Positions 1 to 13,872 of a stretch of DNA of 64,000 nucleotides are shown here, piece after piece. Source of the stretch: Rutstroemia sp. NJR-2017a BVV2 (Eukaryota; Ascomycota; Leotiomycetes; Helotiales; Rutstroemiaceae); NCBI GenBank assembly GCA_002946415.1, contig NJPS01000010.1, positions 62,001-126,000 on the forward strand, given 5' to 3'. The notes beneath the pieces were generated by a model. That model was not told the DNA's origin and searched no databases. It worked only from the letters and a program-made list of their open reading frames with translations. Every line of letters begins with the position of its first letter. Within the stretch, counting starts at the first letter, position 1. The position numbers and the translations under genes were made by a program.

Positions 1-2650
1 GAAAAACTAAAAAGTATCTCTCTATAGAGTAGAGTAGATCAGGATATCTAGATAAAGTGGATTATTTATATATAGTCTAATTCGGATAGACTTTGCTTCG
101 AAAAAGTATATTATCTTTCGAATATACTTTAGAATATATAAATATAAAGTTATATCTTTCGAACTAATAAATAGTTCTATAATCTATCAATATTATATAA
201 ACGATATATTTTTCGACTATTTAGATATATTCTGTATTATTTATTTAGATAATATCTTGATTTACTCTAAAAATAAGTTGGAATATATAGTATATATAAA
301 ACTAGTTCTATAATATCTCCAAGATACTAACTTCTAGATTAATATAAAGAAGTACAAATTCGATATCAAATAAATAAAATACTTGGAATTTATTATCTCT
401 ACTAAAGGTATTAAAGTAGATTCAGAAAAGATTACTATTATATAAGAATAGTAATACTTTAGTATTATAAAAGATATTTAATCTTTCTTAGATTTCTATA
501 ACTTCTATTACTGGTTTATCTATAACTTTGATCTAATTGTAAAACTTTTGATTAATTTAATAAAGACCAAAACTTGTTTCAACTTTAATAAAAACTACTA
601 ATAAATATTTAATATACTAAAAAAGATACTAATTTCTATTTCTCTATTTAAATACTATAATTATATATTTCTCTATATACTAAAAACCGATATATTAGAT
701 AAAGTAGTAACTAGTATATTTTTATAGAGATATAAAGATAACTATCTACTTATTATTAATTTCTCAAAAACTATATAAATAATAAAGCTCAATTATAAAA
801 TATATAACAAAGAAATACTAGTTATTATTAAATTATTCGCAAACTAGTATACTAAGCTAATTAGTATCTCTTACTAGATATATATCTATATTGATTATAA
901 AATACTAAAGTATTTTATATTAACTAAATCTCTTAATACTTATCAAGTATACTAAGTTAAACTACTTATTGATTACTATTTCTTGATTATATATTATCTT
1001 GGAAAGTAGAACCTTTTAGTTAATATTTTAATCTATTAAATAGATAAATTGGATTCTCAAAACAAAACTAAAAAAGAGAAAAGAATATAGTAGTTATTAA
1101 AGAAAGAGTAATTAGATTTCTAGATAATTACTATTTAAATATATATCTATTTTTGCGAAACTAACTCTTAGTAGTTCGAATTATATAATATAATAAATTT
1201 ACTAACTTTTATTATATATATTTTATAGATAAACTAAGAAACTAAAAACTTATAATTTCTAAAAATTATATCAATTACTAACCAAGTCAAACTTTCTATA
1301 TAAAATAATCTTTTACTATATAAAGATTATCTAGTTATTTCTAATATAGCTAATTTATATATCTTTCTGATCTGCGAAGTTTATAACTCTATAATAATTA
1401 TATATCTTAGTATTCGAAAAATTACTTTATTATTTATTTATTAATATTATTAATATAGTTTTAAAAACGATATTACTATTTATATATATAACTATTATAT
1501 CTACTATTATAGCTTAATACCAAAAAACAAAATACCTAGTTTATTATATCTTCTACCAATCTCTATATATATTTGGGAATATATTATTATAGATTATTAT
1601 AACTTTAATAAGAACAAATATAGATTCGATAATATATTAATTATTATCGATTATTTAAGTAAATAGATTATTACTATTCTTTATTACAAAACTATCAATA
1701 TATATAAATAAGCTAAACTATACTTAATATATATTTACCGATATTATAGTTTACCAATTACTATATTATCAAATTATAGTTCTTAGTTTATCTTCTCTTT
1801 TTAGAAAGAATTTAATAATATTCTAGATATAGATATTAAACTCTCTATTATAAACTATCTATAAATAGATAACTAGATAGAGATTTATAATTAGTATTTA
1901 CAAAAGTATTTAAAATCCTTTATCAGTTACTATTAAGATAATTAGTCGAAATATCTCTTTATAATAAATTATATCTAATTAATATTTCTATATTTATTAT
2001 TTAGAGATCTTTTATCTTTTGAAATATTCTATAGATATATTCCTAGAGCTTTATAAAGCTAATAAGTAGATTATTTTGTAATTAATAATCTTAATATAGA
2101 TAATATCTATATTTATATTTATTATAACTATAAAGTATTTAAATATATATATTCTATTATATAGAAAATATAAGATTATATATCTAAAGTAGTTAATATA
2201 TATCGAAGATTTATTGATTTCGATATAGATAACTATATATAATTAGATATATAATATCTTCCGATATAGTAATTATTAAGAAAGCTTGATTATTTTATAA
2301 ATAGATATTTTAAAGTATTCGAGAAAATAAATTACTTATTCTATTTAGAACTATCTAATATAATATATATCTATAATATATTCTTAGTAAATAAATTATA
2401 TAAAGCTGCTAATAACCTATTATCTAATTAATATAATAAGTTCTTACCACTACTTAATATTATAAATACTAATAAATACGAAGTCGATAAAATATTTATT
2501 TATAGAAAATATTATAGATCCTTGAAATACTATATTTCCTAGTTTAACTATAATACTAATTTGATCTAATACAAAATATCTAATTTGAAAATAGTATTAT
2601 ATAAGTTATATAATTTCTATTTAGAAAACCTAATATTTCCTAATTTATCT
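1..2650 (+). mobile_element. Ty3/Gypsy-type retrotransposon pol relic, RIP-mutated
   Basis: The plus strand carries a decayed pol polyprotein. The reverse transcriptase box is readable near 212-270 as YLDNILIYS, where the family has YLDD; the second Asp is changed by G to A. An RNase H-like stretch follows, then an integrase core near 1600-1800 readable as NILIIIDYLSK and GLPITILSNYSS. Near 2480-2640 there is a chromodomain-like stretch (EVDKI, RKYY), suggesting a chromovirus-type element. The frame is broken many times by TAA and TAG, as expected from C to T changes at CpA in Gln codons and G to A changes in Trp codons. The 5' part (gag, protease, 5' LTR) lies outside the window, and I could not define a 3' LTR. 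The family call is good; the edges are approximate. The element is dead. Confidence 0.8.
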
Positions 2651-3189
2651 ACTTTCTTATCTAAATAGTTATAACTATTCTAAGATAGAAAAGAGAATTA
2701 TAACTATACTAATAATAATTATTTAATAATATTAGTCTAAAAATATATATTCTTTAGTTTATTTCTTTAAAATATTCCTTATTTTATATTTATTTAAACT
2801 AATACTAATTATCAGCTTTTAGTTAAGATAATAATACTCGAAGATAAACTTATTTAGAAAAAAAAGTAGTATAATAAACTTTACAATTATAATCTGAAGC
2901 TAGCTTTCTATTTAAAGTTTATTTAGTCAAACTCTCTATCTAAGTTATTATAATATTAGTATATTATATATTTTATATATAATAAACCTTCTATATTTAA
3001 ACTCTTCGAACTTTATAGTTTTCTTAATTCTTTAGTTATTAATTCTAAAACTAAATCTACTTTATTATTGAAGATTTATTACAAAATCTAAGAAATAATT
3101 AGGATTTAAATTAATAAAAAGATAGTAGATAATTATAAATAAAATATAAATAAATATAAAGAAGTTTATATAATAGAAAAAGAAATATA
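2651..3189. other. AT-rich unassigned stretch
   Basis: About 540 bases with the same base bias as the neighbouring relics. It may contain the 3' end or LTR of the Gypsy element, but I found no matching second LTR and no readable protein. Confidence 0.4.
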
Positions 3190-3537
3190 AAAGAGATTCA
3201 AAAAGTAAAATAGAAGTTAAAATAGAAAGTAGAATAGAAGATAAAATAGAAAGTAGAATAGAAAATAAAATAGAAAATAAAGTAAGAAATAAAATAGAAA
3301 ATAAAATAGAAAATAAAATAGAAAATAAAGTAGAAAATAAAATAGAAAAGAAGAAAGAAGATTTAGAAAATAGAATAGAGAAAAAAAAGAAAGATTTAGA
3401 AAATAGAATAGAAAAAAAAAGAGATTTAGAAAATAAAATAGAAAAAAAGAGAGATTCAGAAAATAAAATAAAAAAGAAAGAAGATTTAAAAAATAGAATA
3501 AAAAAGAAAAAGAGAAAATCAAATAAAGAGATTAAAT
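3190..3537 (+). repeat. Purine-rich tandem repeat, reads as a charged coiled coil
   Basis: The first half is a degenerate 12-nt unit (aaaatagaaaat) coding the four-residue unit IENK. The second half is a unit of about 33 nt coding 11-residue repeats such as KKKEDLENRIE, with slight length variation. The plus frame is open from a TAA near 3188 to TAA at the end, but has no ATG. C is nearly absent from this strand, so there is little CpA for RIP to hit, which may explain why a frame survives inside an otherwise shredded block. The opposite strand also reads open as a Phe/Leu-rich string, which I regard as a shadow. It could be the coiled-coil part of a transposon structural protein or a simple minisatellite. 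Confidence 0.6.
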
Positions 3538-5713
3538 AGATAAACTAGATTTAGTAATAGATTTTATAAATATAGATTATATTATTAAACTAGTTATTAT
3601 AAAATAATAAATATAAGAATATATTGATTAATAAATTAACTATTTTAGATATATAGAAAAACAAAGGATAGTTAGATATTAAAAATTATATATCTAAATA
3701 TTCAATTATAATCAAGTTAATCTAATTAATAGTTATTTAAAAGATATATAAATATTAATAAGAAACTATTATATAATATAAGAAATATAAATAAAATATC
3801 AAGATTATTTAAAAAAAAGTATCTAATTATTATATATTAATCTAAAAGTTAATATATTTGTTTATAATTATAATCTATAATAATTAAAATTCTTAGTTTA
3901 TATAATAGTTATATTATAACTAGTTATATAATTTCAAAATTCGGTATATTATTATTATTAAAAAGAAGATCTAGTAAATTAGGAATAATATATTATATTC
4001 TAAGATTTAGTTTAATATAAGTTAATTTTATAGAATAATTTATAGATTAATAAAGAAAGTTTAAAAAAAATTATTACAGAAATTAATAATTATAAAAATA
4101 AATAGAAATAGAGATATAGATATAATATAAATATTTTTAATTCTATAGAATTATATAATAGACTAATTATCCAAGATCTAGATAGAATAATTATTTTTGG
4201 AGAATAAATAGAATCTATTAATAATATATAAATCGTAATAATTATATAAGAGGATATATAAAGAGAAATAATTATAAAAGTAATTTATAAATAAAATAGA
4301 AAAGTAGAAAAGAGAATTTATTATTATATATCAATATTATATAAAGTAGTTTTAGAAGTTATTATAAATATTAATATATTTATATAATAAATAGTCTATC
4401 TATATACTAAAGTTATTAGGTATATAATAGAAGAATATAATATATAGAGATATTTAGAATATTTTCATCAAGGAAGAATTAGTTATATTTATAGTTATAT
4501 ATTATAACTAGTATCGGAATAATAGTAATATTAAAATTATATATCAGTATTTGTTATATAAAGTAAAGAAGTTATTAATATATTATTTATAGTTAGTAAT
4601 CCTATTTTGAAAGAAGATATAATTCTAAATAATAGAAAGATTAAATAATAATCTATTTATATAAAGAAATAAAAAGAAGAAGAAATATTAATAATAAATA
4701 AAACCGAAGTAAAAACTATTATTATTATTCTAAGAAAATAAAAATATTATCCTAAAATAGAAAAGAGATAATCTAGAAAATAAAAATATAAATAAAAATA
4801 TAGATAAGTTATAAAATTAATAAAGATTATAGATTTAGTAATAATTCTATTTATAGATATCCGAATAAATATAGAAGATTTTAAAAGAAAATATTATATA
4901 ATAGATAAAGGTAAATAGATTAAATATTAATATATATTACTAGATTACTATTATTATATCTTAGTAATATTATTATAAAGATCGATTTAAAAAAGAGAAG
5001 ATAATATTAGATAAAAATAAAAGATAGAACAAAGATAATACTAAGAAAGATAATTTATAGAATTTATAAATTAGTTATAAGATCTATATAATTAATATAA
5101 TTTATATCTAGGAATTAATAGAAAGTAATAATTCTATTATTAGTTATTAGGAGAAGTTCTGATATATCAATTATATATAATATTGTTTTTTGGGATTTCT
5201 ATTTGTTTATTAAAGAATAAATATAAATAGAAGAGCTAAGTAAAAATAGTAAATATATAAAGAAGAGATATAGAATATATAATAGATCTAGTAAAAATAA
5301 TTATATAAAGTCAATATCTATATTATATTAAAGAAGATATTAAGAAATATAATATAGTTTCGAGGATTATAAGAATCTATATTATATATTATTATAAAAT
5401 ACTAAAATCCTATTATAGTTATAATAGATATTGGGATAAAGAAGATATTATTATTTTAATTATTAGTTAAGAATATAAGTTCTGAGATAACTATTATTAT
5501 TAGTCTATTAGTATTATTATAAAAATATATAATAAAGTAATATTACTAAATAGGGATTTTATATATAAAGTAGAATTCTTACTAATATTATTCTTTTAAC
5601 TAGATAGTTATTATTATATTGAAGATTATAGTTAGTAAGATATTTGGAATATTTTTAAATTAGTTATAAAAGTTATATTTATTTAAGTAGTTTATATTTG
5701 ATAAATATTATAT
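3538..5713 (+). pseudogene. Unidentified RIP-mutated coding relic
   Basis: From about 4447 to 4970 one plus-strand frame reads as a plausible protein if TAA/TAG are taken as former Gln codons; it includes the stretch EYFHQGRISYIYSYI and many Lys/Glu/Gln positions. Codons interrupted are almost only TAA/TAG, the RIP pattern. I do not recognise the family. It may belong with the coiled-coil repeat just upstream as one transposon ORF. The rest of the interval shows nothing readable. Confidence 0.35.
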
Positions 5714-8700
5714 AATATTATTTTTTTATTTATTTCTAACCTACTAACTAGTATATATAGTACTAACTATAAGGAAGCTTAATCTAATTAATTATATTAG
5801 TAGAACCTCTCTAGATAAAACTATTAATTATATTATTCTATATTTCTTACTTTTATATACTTACCTTACTCTCGTTCTTTATAACTATACTACTTAGTTA
5901 TTCCTTAGTTTTACTATTTGTATTATAGCTAGTTAGTAAATCTGAAATACTCGAACTACCTATTCTGGATTAGCTATTTAGTTATCTATTATACTTATTC
6001 TAAACTATCGAACAACTTAATAATAGTTGTTTCTCTTTATTATTATCTTTTTATTTACTTAGCATTATAATATAGAAAGATATATTTAACTATTTCTATA
6101 TTAGTATAGTAATATATATAAATTAGAGATTTGTAATCTAGTATTTCCTATATATTTAGAAAATATATATAACTTATTTGTTCTATTTTGCTTTGGATAA
6201 GTATTATATTTTCTGCTTTGTTAAATTCTTTATACAATTTGAATTTATCTTTATTTAGTATTAAATTCTTTACTACTATACTATACTATTTAGCTATATC
6301 TTTTATCTACTATATTTTCTATACTTATTTCTTTAGCTTAAATATTCCAGCTTAGTTAGTATATTCAGTTAAGATATCTAGTGATTTCTATTTTATCTTT
6401 TTGCTATCTCTTCTTTTCTATATCTATAAATATTATTTTTAGTAGATCTACTAAATAGAGATATTTTTCTAGTATTCGAAGAATTTTCTAAACTTCTTAT
6501 TATAGTATATACTAATTAAAGAAATTACTACTTCTGTTTCTATTTTGTAGATAGATATAGTTTAATATATTTTAATAATCTTTTATAGATATATTATTTA
6601 TATTCACTCAAGCTCTTACTTAATTATATTTCTTTTTCTAAGTTTATACTATATTTCTACTTTATAGATTAATATAGTATATATATATACTATATACAAA
6701 ACTTATATTTGATATAGTATCAAACTTTAGGTTATCTAGTTAAGCTTACTAAGTATAGTTAGTATTATAATATTTTTCTCTCTAACTATCTTTATATATA
6801 TTTTCCAATTAAACTTTATATCGAGCCAAATATCGAATATTTATATATTTGATAATAAGATATATTCTATTCCTTATCTAAATTAGATTATAGTTACTAA
6901 GTTAAATCTGTTCTATACTTTTATAAAGTGAACAAGTTCGTATTTTGCTAATATAAAATATATTCTATAATACTAAATATATTTTAGGATTTTCTGATAT
7001 ATATTAGCAAACTTATTATAGTTAGTTTCTATACTCGAGCTTATTACTATCAAGTATATATTATCAACAAAACTGTTTATATAGAAACTCTATTTAGAAA
7101 ATAAATATATCTAAATAAACTCTATATTATAAAGTAGAAAAAGTATTAATAAAAGTAATAATCTCTATAATATCTTTATTTATAAAGAGAATTTCTCTGA
7201 TATCTTATTAGTAAATAAAAAATATATAGTTTTATTATTTAGGAAACTTACTATTTACTTGCTGATCTATTAGAGAAAGTCAAGTTTCTAGATTATTACT
7301 ATTAGATATAAATAGATTACTATATCAAATATTTTTACTATATTTAATAAAAGTAATATCACTATTTATCTCTTATTCAACTAAATAGATTTGATTACCG
7401 AGATAAGTAAATCTAGTATTATTATTATATTTCTTTATATTCTTACTTCTATTTACTTATCTAGTAACAGATTATACTATTTGATTATATTATAGATCTT
7501 CTAGATTATAATCTTTTCGATCAACTTTTTTAATATACTTAGAAATATAATCGATTACTAGATTTTCGCTTATTTATAACTTGGTTTTCCAAGTTTATAT
7601 AGTACTACTATTAAAGTACTTTTCAAGTTTTTTGATATATACCTAAGTTCCTAACTAGCTTGAACTAAGTTTATAATTATTTCTGTAAATAACTAGTTTA
7701 GCTTTTTAAAGAAATAGTATAAAATTTAATCTTCTTCTAGTATAGAGTGATTCAAATATTCTCGAAATAGTTTAATAAATTCTTTAACTATAAATTCTCT
7801 ATTTATCTCGAATTCCGGTAAATATTCTTAGTTTATAATATTATCTAGTTTAGTATTTTCTAGATTACTTAATAACTACTATAGTATATTTAGGAAGTAT
7901 TATCTATCTTTATAGAAGTATTAGATAAATATATATATCTTTTCTTCAAATAAGTTTATATATCTATCTTCTCCAAACTTAAATATAGAGATTATACTTT
8001 GTTCTATTATTGTTTCTTTATTCTATCTTGCTAATTTCTATAATTCCTCTATTTTGTAGTACTTATATATAGTCTATCTCTAAGTTATTTATTTTATTTA
8101 ATAGATTATATATTTCTTTTCTTTCTGAAGTTATCTAATCTATAGTTTTAGCTATTTATTTTCTCTTTCGGTAAGCTATTATCAATATATAGAATATACT
8201 ACTTTAACTATTATATTTACTTTGGGTATCTATTAATATTCTATTCTCTCCAAACTCTATTTCTATAAAATTATAATATTGATAATTTTCTAGATCTAGA
8301 AGGTAAGCTTTATAATATATATTTCCAAGTTCTCTATTATATATTATTTTATATTGTATTTTAATAGATATTAGGTTATTTGCTCAATCTATATAATATC
8401 TATAAGTTTCCAGTTTCTATATCTTCTCTTTATTATTACTATCAGTTCGATATTCCACTTTAAGTATACTACTATATAATCGGATTTATATTTCTTATCA
8501 GTTATAATTATATATTCTAATAAATAGTCTATAAGCTCTAAAGTAGAAAATATTAGATCAATTATTATTCTATTATATATAGTAGAGAAGATTTCGCTTC
8601 TATAAAAGATAAATAGATCGAACTATTATATTATCTCAAATAGCTTATCGATTTGGTTATATAATAGATATTATAGTTTAGATTATAGTAGATAGTAGAG

Positions 8701-10570
8701 ATTGAAGTCCTTTACTATAATATACTTATTATCTATATTGAATAATACTTATAATAGTTCGAATAAATACTTATAATTTATATTCTTAAAGTTATCTAGA
8801 GATTGTAAATATATATTATAAATCCAGACTATTCCTAAACTTGTTTTAAACTTTACTAAATATAAATTTCTATTCTAAGTTTTGTATTTCTAGTTCTCTC
8901 TTTTTATAGTCTTGTTTATAAATAGATAACTTCTCTATTTATCTTTGTATACCAGGATATAAACTACTAAGCTTGGATAATATATTCTACTTCTATAATT
9001 CAGTTATAGTTCTTAGATTATAATAACTATTACTTCTTTCTTCTTATAGAGTAATAATTCTATTACCTTCCTATTCTTATATATATTATATTATAAGATT
9101 GAAAGTTTACTTATTATGAGTTATTATCTACTATATTTATATTGGTATTCTAAGTAGGTCTAGAGGTACTTGATAGACTTGATATTATATTTGGTTATAT
9201 ATTTGGATCTAGTTCTGAGAAGAATTCACTAATTAAGACTATACTAGATATATTAGCTATATTTACTATTAGAAGTCTTTTCCTATAATATATATATTTG
9301 TAACTTACAATTATGAATTTGAGCTTATTTATATTACTTGAGCTTAGAGTGAACTATCTATCTATTTAGAGGCCGAATTGGAATTATAGTTTATCTACTA
9401 GATATCTTCTCTCTCTTTTTATATATATCTAGATAGCTCTATATTAATCTTATAAACTATATAAATAAGTTTTATCGATTATATTATATCCCACTATATT
9501 ATAGTTTATATAATTCTTAACTATTACTGATTCTGTAATCAGGTATAACTTGATACTATATTCTATATCTATATACTATATATAATGTTTTTATATAATA
9601 ATATATTATTCTATTCTATAACTATACTTCTAGTATTTGAAATATCGTAAAGTTAATATTTCTTTAATATATTGCTCGATTAGTAAAAGTATATTATTTT
9701 ATAATATTCCTTGATCGATTATTCTATTTATCTCTTTATTAGTATCGAAACTAAATATTAGTACTATACTTTCTTTATTTTTATTGATCTTAGTAGTTAC
9801 TATCTATTTTGCTTATAGTTCTAGATTTTGTTTTTCTATCTCTCTAAGAAATTAATTATTTGTAAACTCTATAATTAATTATCTAGATACCTTGAAAACT
9901 ATTATATTTAAAGTTTGTTTTCTATTTTCGATATCTTTACTAAGTACTTCTTTTAGCTCTACTTTACTTTATTATTTTGTTTTAGTTTCTTTAGAGATAA
10001 ATATTAATACTATTTTCTTCTTTAGAAATATTCGGACTTTTTATACTATTTCTTTATTTACTATCTAATTAATTTCTTCTACTAGGATTATACTTGGTTT
10101 TATAAATATAGTTTTATCTTTTACTATAAATAGTATTTCATATTCTTTATAAGCTAATAGACTATTCTTAGTTATATTTACTTAGGTTCTTTTCGGTTTC
10201 TTATTCGAATTACTTCTCTTTTCCTTCTTAAATTCTGCGAATACTTCTTTTATATATTTGTAAAGTATTTGTTTTCTGTTTTGATTACTTTGTTCTTTTA
10301 TTAGTTCTTGGATTATATCTTATATTTTCTTTTCCTCTTCTATAAACTTGAGCTTTGTAAAGACTTTACTTATAATCTCTATTTTTGTTTTCTTATTCTT
10401 TTCAATATATATCTTTTTTATATTAGTTTCGTATTTGTATATCTTTACTTATATTAGTAAACTCGAAGTTGCTATCACTTTTATAACTAATATTATATCA
10501 AGCTATAGTTTATTAACTTATAAACTTGCTAAACTTCTTAGTCTAATACTAGAGTTAATTACTATTTTTG
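5714..10570 (-). mobile_element. LINE (Tad-like non-LTR retrotransposon) relic, copy 1
   Basis: On the minus strand the reverse transcriptase motif is readable near 7075-7050 as SFVDNIYLIISSS followed by IETNYNKFANIYQKIL, matching the layout of ascomycete Tad-like LINE reverse transcriptases (FVDD, then a helix, then a conserved Lys-rich segment). An upstream ORF1-like charged stretch (KFIEEEKKI) sits near 10350. The 3' end at low coordinate has an A-rich tail (t-run and attta repeats at 5714-5740 on the plus strand). Every frame is broken by TAA/TAG. The copy retains more C and G than copy 2 at 17332-22186. Ends were set where similarity between the copies stops. Inactive. Confidence 0.75.
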
Positions 10571-11575
10571 ATCGGGTTTATTTTTTCGTGTATTCTAATA
10601 TAAAAGATATATTAATATTTAGAAAATAACAAATAATATAAATATCCCGAGATAATATTACTTAATATATTTATATTATATTAATAATAGTATTTATCTA
10701 TAATTATTGAAATAATAGGATTTTATAAAGATTATATAATTGATATTTGAGAGTGATTATAAAAAATAGAAAAAAAGTTTAAATAAGATTAAGAAAATAA
10801 TTAGATAAAGATATAATATATAAGATATAAGATATATATAAGAATAATAGAGAAGAATATCTTGATATAAAACAAATAAATATATAATATAATTTATATA
10901 CTTTATCTTACTTAAACCTATTAATATAATATTATAAATCAACAAATATATAATTATAAAGACTTTAGATTTAGAGATTAGATTAACTAATTATAATAAA
11001 ATCTTATATAAAGAAGTTATATATCTATTTAGTAATACTAATAGTATTAGTAATTTAGGTTTATTAGAATAACTAGAATAACTAATATAATAAAAATAAA
11101 GATTTATATAACTAGATAGTATTTCCTTAATATATAAAGCTTTATACTTAATAATAATTATTACTTATTTACTTATTATTATAATTACAATCGATTCTTT
11201 ATATAACTATTTTCAATAATAAATCTATAATAATACTAGAAACCTACTAGTTTATAATATTCGAAATCCTAACTACTTCTATATAACTTAGAAAACAAAT
11301 ATTTATAATATATAGAATATCTATTATAACTTTATAAAGTTTTAAATATATATATATAAATAAAAGAAAATGAGAATTCGAATTAAATTATTTCTATAGA
11401 ATTATAAAGATTGAATTTCATTATAAAAAAGAAATGAAATGAGAAAAAACAATTGATATTAATAAATCAAAAAAGATTTAGAAAAAGATTAGAGTATAAA
11501 AATTTGATCGAAATTGACAAGAATTAAAAGAAAATATATTTATTCAAATCCTTAGAATAATAAGTAGGAGCTGCT
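10571..11575. other. AT-rich unassigned stretch
   Basis: Same RIP-like composition, no recognisable protein or repeat. Composition changes sharply to ordinary near 11560-11580, which I take as the edge of RIP block A. Confidence 0.45.
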
Positions 11576-11592
11576 CGGAATTGCATTAACAA

Positions 11593-12186
11593 TCTCGAAG
11601 ATACCTACTCCCAACAACAAACCGATATAACGCGGATGCATTCTACCATCCTAATACTAACAGTCAGCAAAACGTCTTGGCTACTAAAGAGGGCCATTTT
11701 CTCAAACAGGATCCATATGCTTTCGACGCAGCATTCTTTGATATCAGGGCAGCGGAAGCCGATTCATTTGATCCCAAACAGCGCATAGCCATGGAAGTCG
11801 TCTACGAAGCTCTGGAGAATGCCGGTAAAACACTGAACAAAGTTGCAAGCACTCAAACTGCGTGCTATATCGGTTCCTCGATGAGCGACTATCGAGAGGC
11901 TGTTGTGCGAGACTTCGGACACAGTCCCAAGTACCATATCCTAGGAACCTGCGATGGGATGATCTCTAATCGCTTCTCCCACTTCTTAGATACTCATAGC
12001 CCTAGTGCTACCATTCACACGGCTTGCTCATCAAGTCTTTTTGCGATTCATCTTGGCTGTTAAAGTTTACAATCTAGAGAGTCAGAAATAGCTATAGTTA
12101 GGGGTGTTGGTATGATCATCAGTCCGGATGGGAACATGCAACTAAACAAGTTGAGATTTTTGAACCCCGAAGATCAGTACTATTGA
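11593..12186 (+). pseudogene. Polyketide synthase ketosynthase fragment
   Basis: The frame reads NRYNADAFYHPN, then FLKQDPYAFDAAFFDI and DPKQRIAMEVVYEALENAG, then HTACSSSLFAIHL, all hallmark blocks of the N-terminal beta-ketoacyl synthase domain of fungal type I polyketide synthases. The nucleophile Cys of TACSSS is kept, but the usual Asp before it is His. A TAA at 12061-12063 interrupts the frame exactly where the family has Gln; downstream it continues as SLQSRESEIAIVRGVGMIISPDG until TGA at 12184. There is no start codon and only about 200 of more than 2000 residues remain. The CAA to TAA change suits RIP leaking from the adjacent AT block. Non-functional remnant of a secondary-metabolite gene. 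Confidence 0.85.
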
Positions 12187-13872
12187 CCCGATAAAATCGT
12201 TTTAACCCAGCTCAGTTCTCCTCTTTTCTTTGATATTGCACAGTTTCTCTTATGCCGTACTCTCGCTTGGCAGACAGTCATATTTTACATAAACAACCCC
12301 ATGCAACTATAGAAGCTTGCATCCAAAATGATTTATGGCTGCAGCTCAAAGCAAGTTTCGACGAAGTGTTTTGTTACCAGGAAGCCACTATGAAGAGCGT
12401 TAGTGCTACAAGAATTCTATCACGCAAGCCTATAGCAATCAAAAGACATCGAGAGCTTGCGGGAAGAGTTAGTGCAAACATGGCATGCAAATGTGAGCGG
12501 CGTAACCAAAATTCTCCGGTTTGTGATTTGTTCCCAGCATAAGCACAAGACTGGCCTATCAATTCCCTGAACAAGATTTCTATAACAAATTCAAACGGTC
12601 TATGCGAATTCCTGAATGGTAGCAATATAGGCGAAGTGAAAGTCACTCTTCCTGGGCAGCACTTGAAAAAGACTTCCGCGATCGTGAGTAGAAACAGAGA
12701 CACTGGCTGCAGTTCGAAAGCTACCCTTCTAGGTTGGTAGGATATAATCAGCTAAAGAGGTACCAGATCAGCTTCTTCCCCTCTTTGTCACTTTGTCATG
12801 GAAGCAGTACATCCTGTTGTGCACAACCCAGTGTACAAATTCAGCTGTATGTATAGCAAGAGCCAGTATACTATCGAAAATTTCCTCATGTGATCCCCGA
12901 TCCCCTGAAGATGAGCTATTACCATTCAGATCGATAGCTGCAGAAAGGGGCTGAGCAGTGAGGAGCTGAGAAGTACTTATTCAGCTCGCAAACTCTCGAT
13001 CTGAAAAGCCATGCATATACCCCTCATTCGCATCCTTACCAAGTACATACAACCCCGGAAGAAGCCACCTTTTGTAGAGAAGAATCATGATATGATCACA
13101 TAAAGTGAGGACCTTGATATGTACTCTGTGATGAATCAGGCAGATTCCATTGTTTCGGGAAGCGTTAACCTTACCCGGAATACTTTTGGATTTATATGAA
13201 ACTCGCCACGCAGTATCGTAGTCGTAAAAGTATCGTAGTCCAACCTCTAAAGTTATTTGCTGCGGAGAAGTACGAATCAATTGCATTTGATGCCGTTAAA
13301 CGTCACACAACATCGCCAAGTCCTTTTTATCTGCGCGTACCAGGATTTGATCGGTTCTTTAATTGCTTTTCCGGCCAGATCAGCCCCACACTGTGCGCCA
13401 TAACCTTGTAGATCCCTTCCCTTCCGTTAGGAATTGAGATCTGAATAATCTCTCCTCCATGTGATTGATCATGTCTTCGATCTCTCTGCAGCTAGAATAG
13501 CACACACTATCGAATTGTGCATATGCAAAACTAATGCATTTCTACGTTTTCGATTGAGAGCTGTTTTGTTTCGGAGACTTCCCCACCACACCTACATCTT
13601 CGGTACATTCAGACGATTTGTGTAAAATCATCATAACATGGATTTGACAGAAATGCTAATTCTGCTGTATATTTAAGCCATTTCTGGGATGATGTCACGT
13701 AAGTAGCAAAGATACGGGAACGCGCAAAGGGCCGATCTTTCCATCATATGTTTCGAGGGTTAGGCATGTTCATTCTATATAATCCTATAAGAACCAAGCT
13801 GTAGAACTGCTTGCTTGATATATCACAGGTCAAAGTTTAGTTACTGGCTCAAACCCAATACATAATCTCAAA
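12187..13872 (+). other. Degenerate region, possible coding relic, then esterase upstream region
   Basis: Composition is ordinary, but no frame stays open. Short plus-strand pieces look protein-like (HRELAGRVSANMACKCE near 12442-12500; DWPINSLNKISITNSNGLCEF near 12550; WAALEKDFRDRE near 12656), each separated by stops or frame changes, suggesting a decayed gene I cannot name. From about 13450 to 13872 there is only presumed promoter of the carboxylesterase. Confidence 0.3.

Noticed and set aside
3217..3522. Minus-strand Phe/Leu/Tyr-rich frame of 101 codons
   Set aside because: It is the complement of a purine-rich tandem repeat; no ATG, and the plus strand reads as a better protein-like coil.
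10348..10629. Plus-strand hydrophobic frame
   Set aside because: Antisense to the ORF1-like part of LINE copy 1, begins with TTG, composition follows AT bias only.
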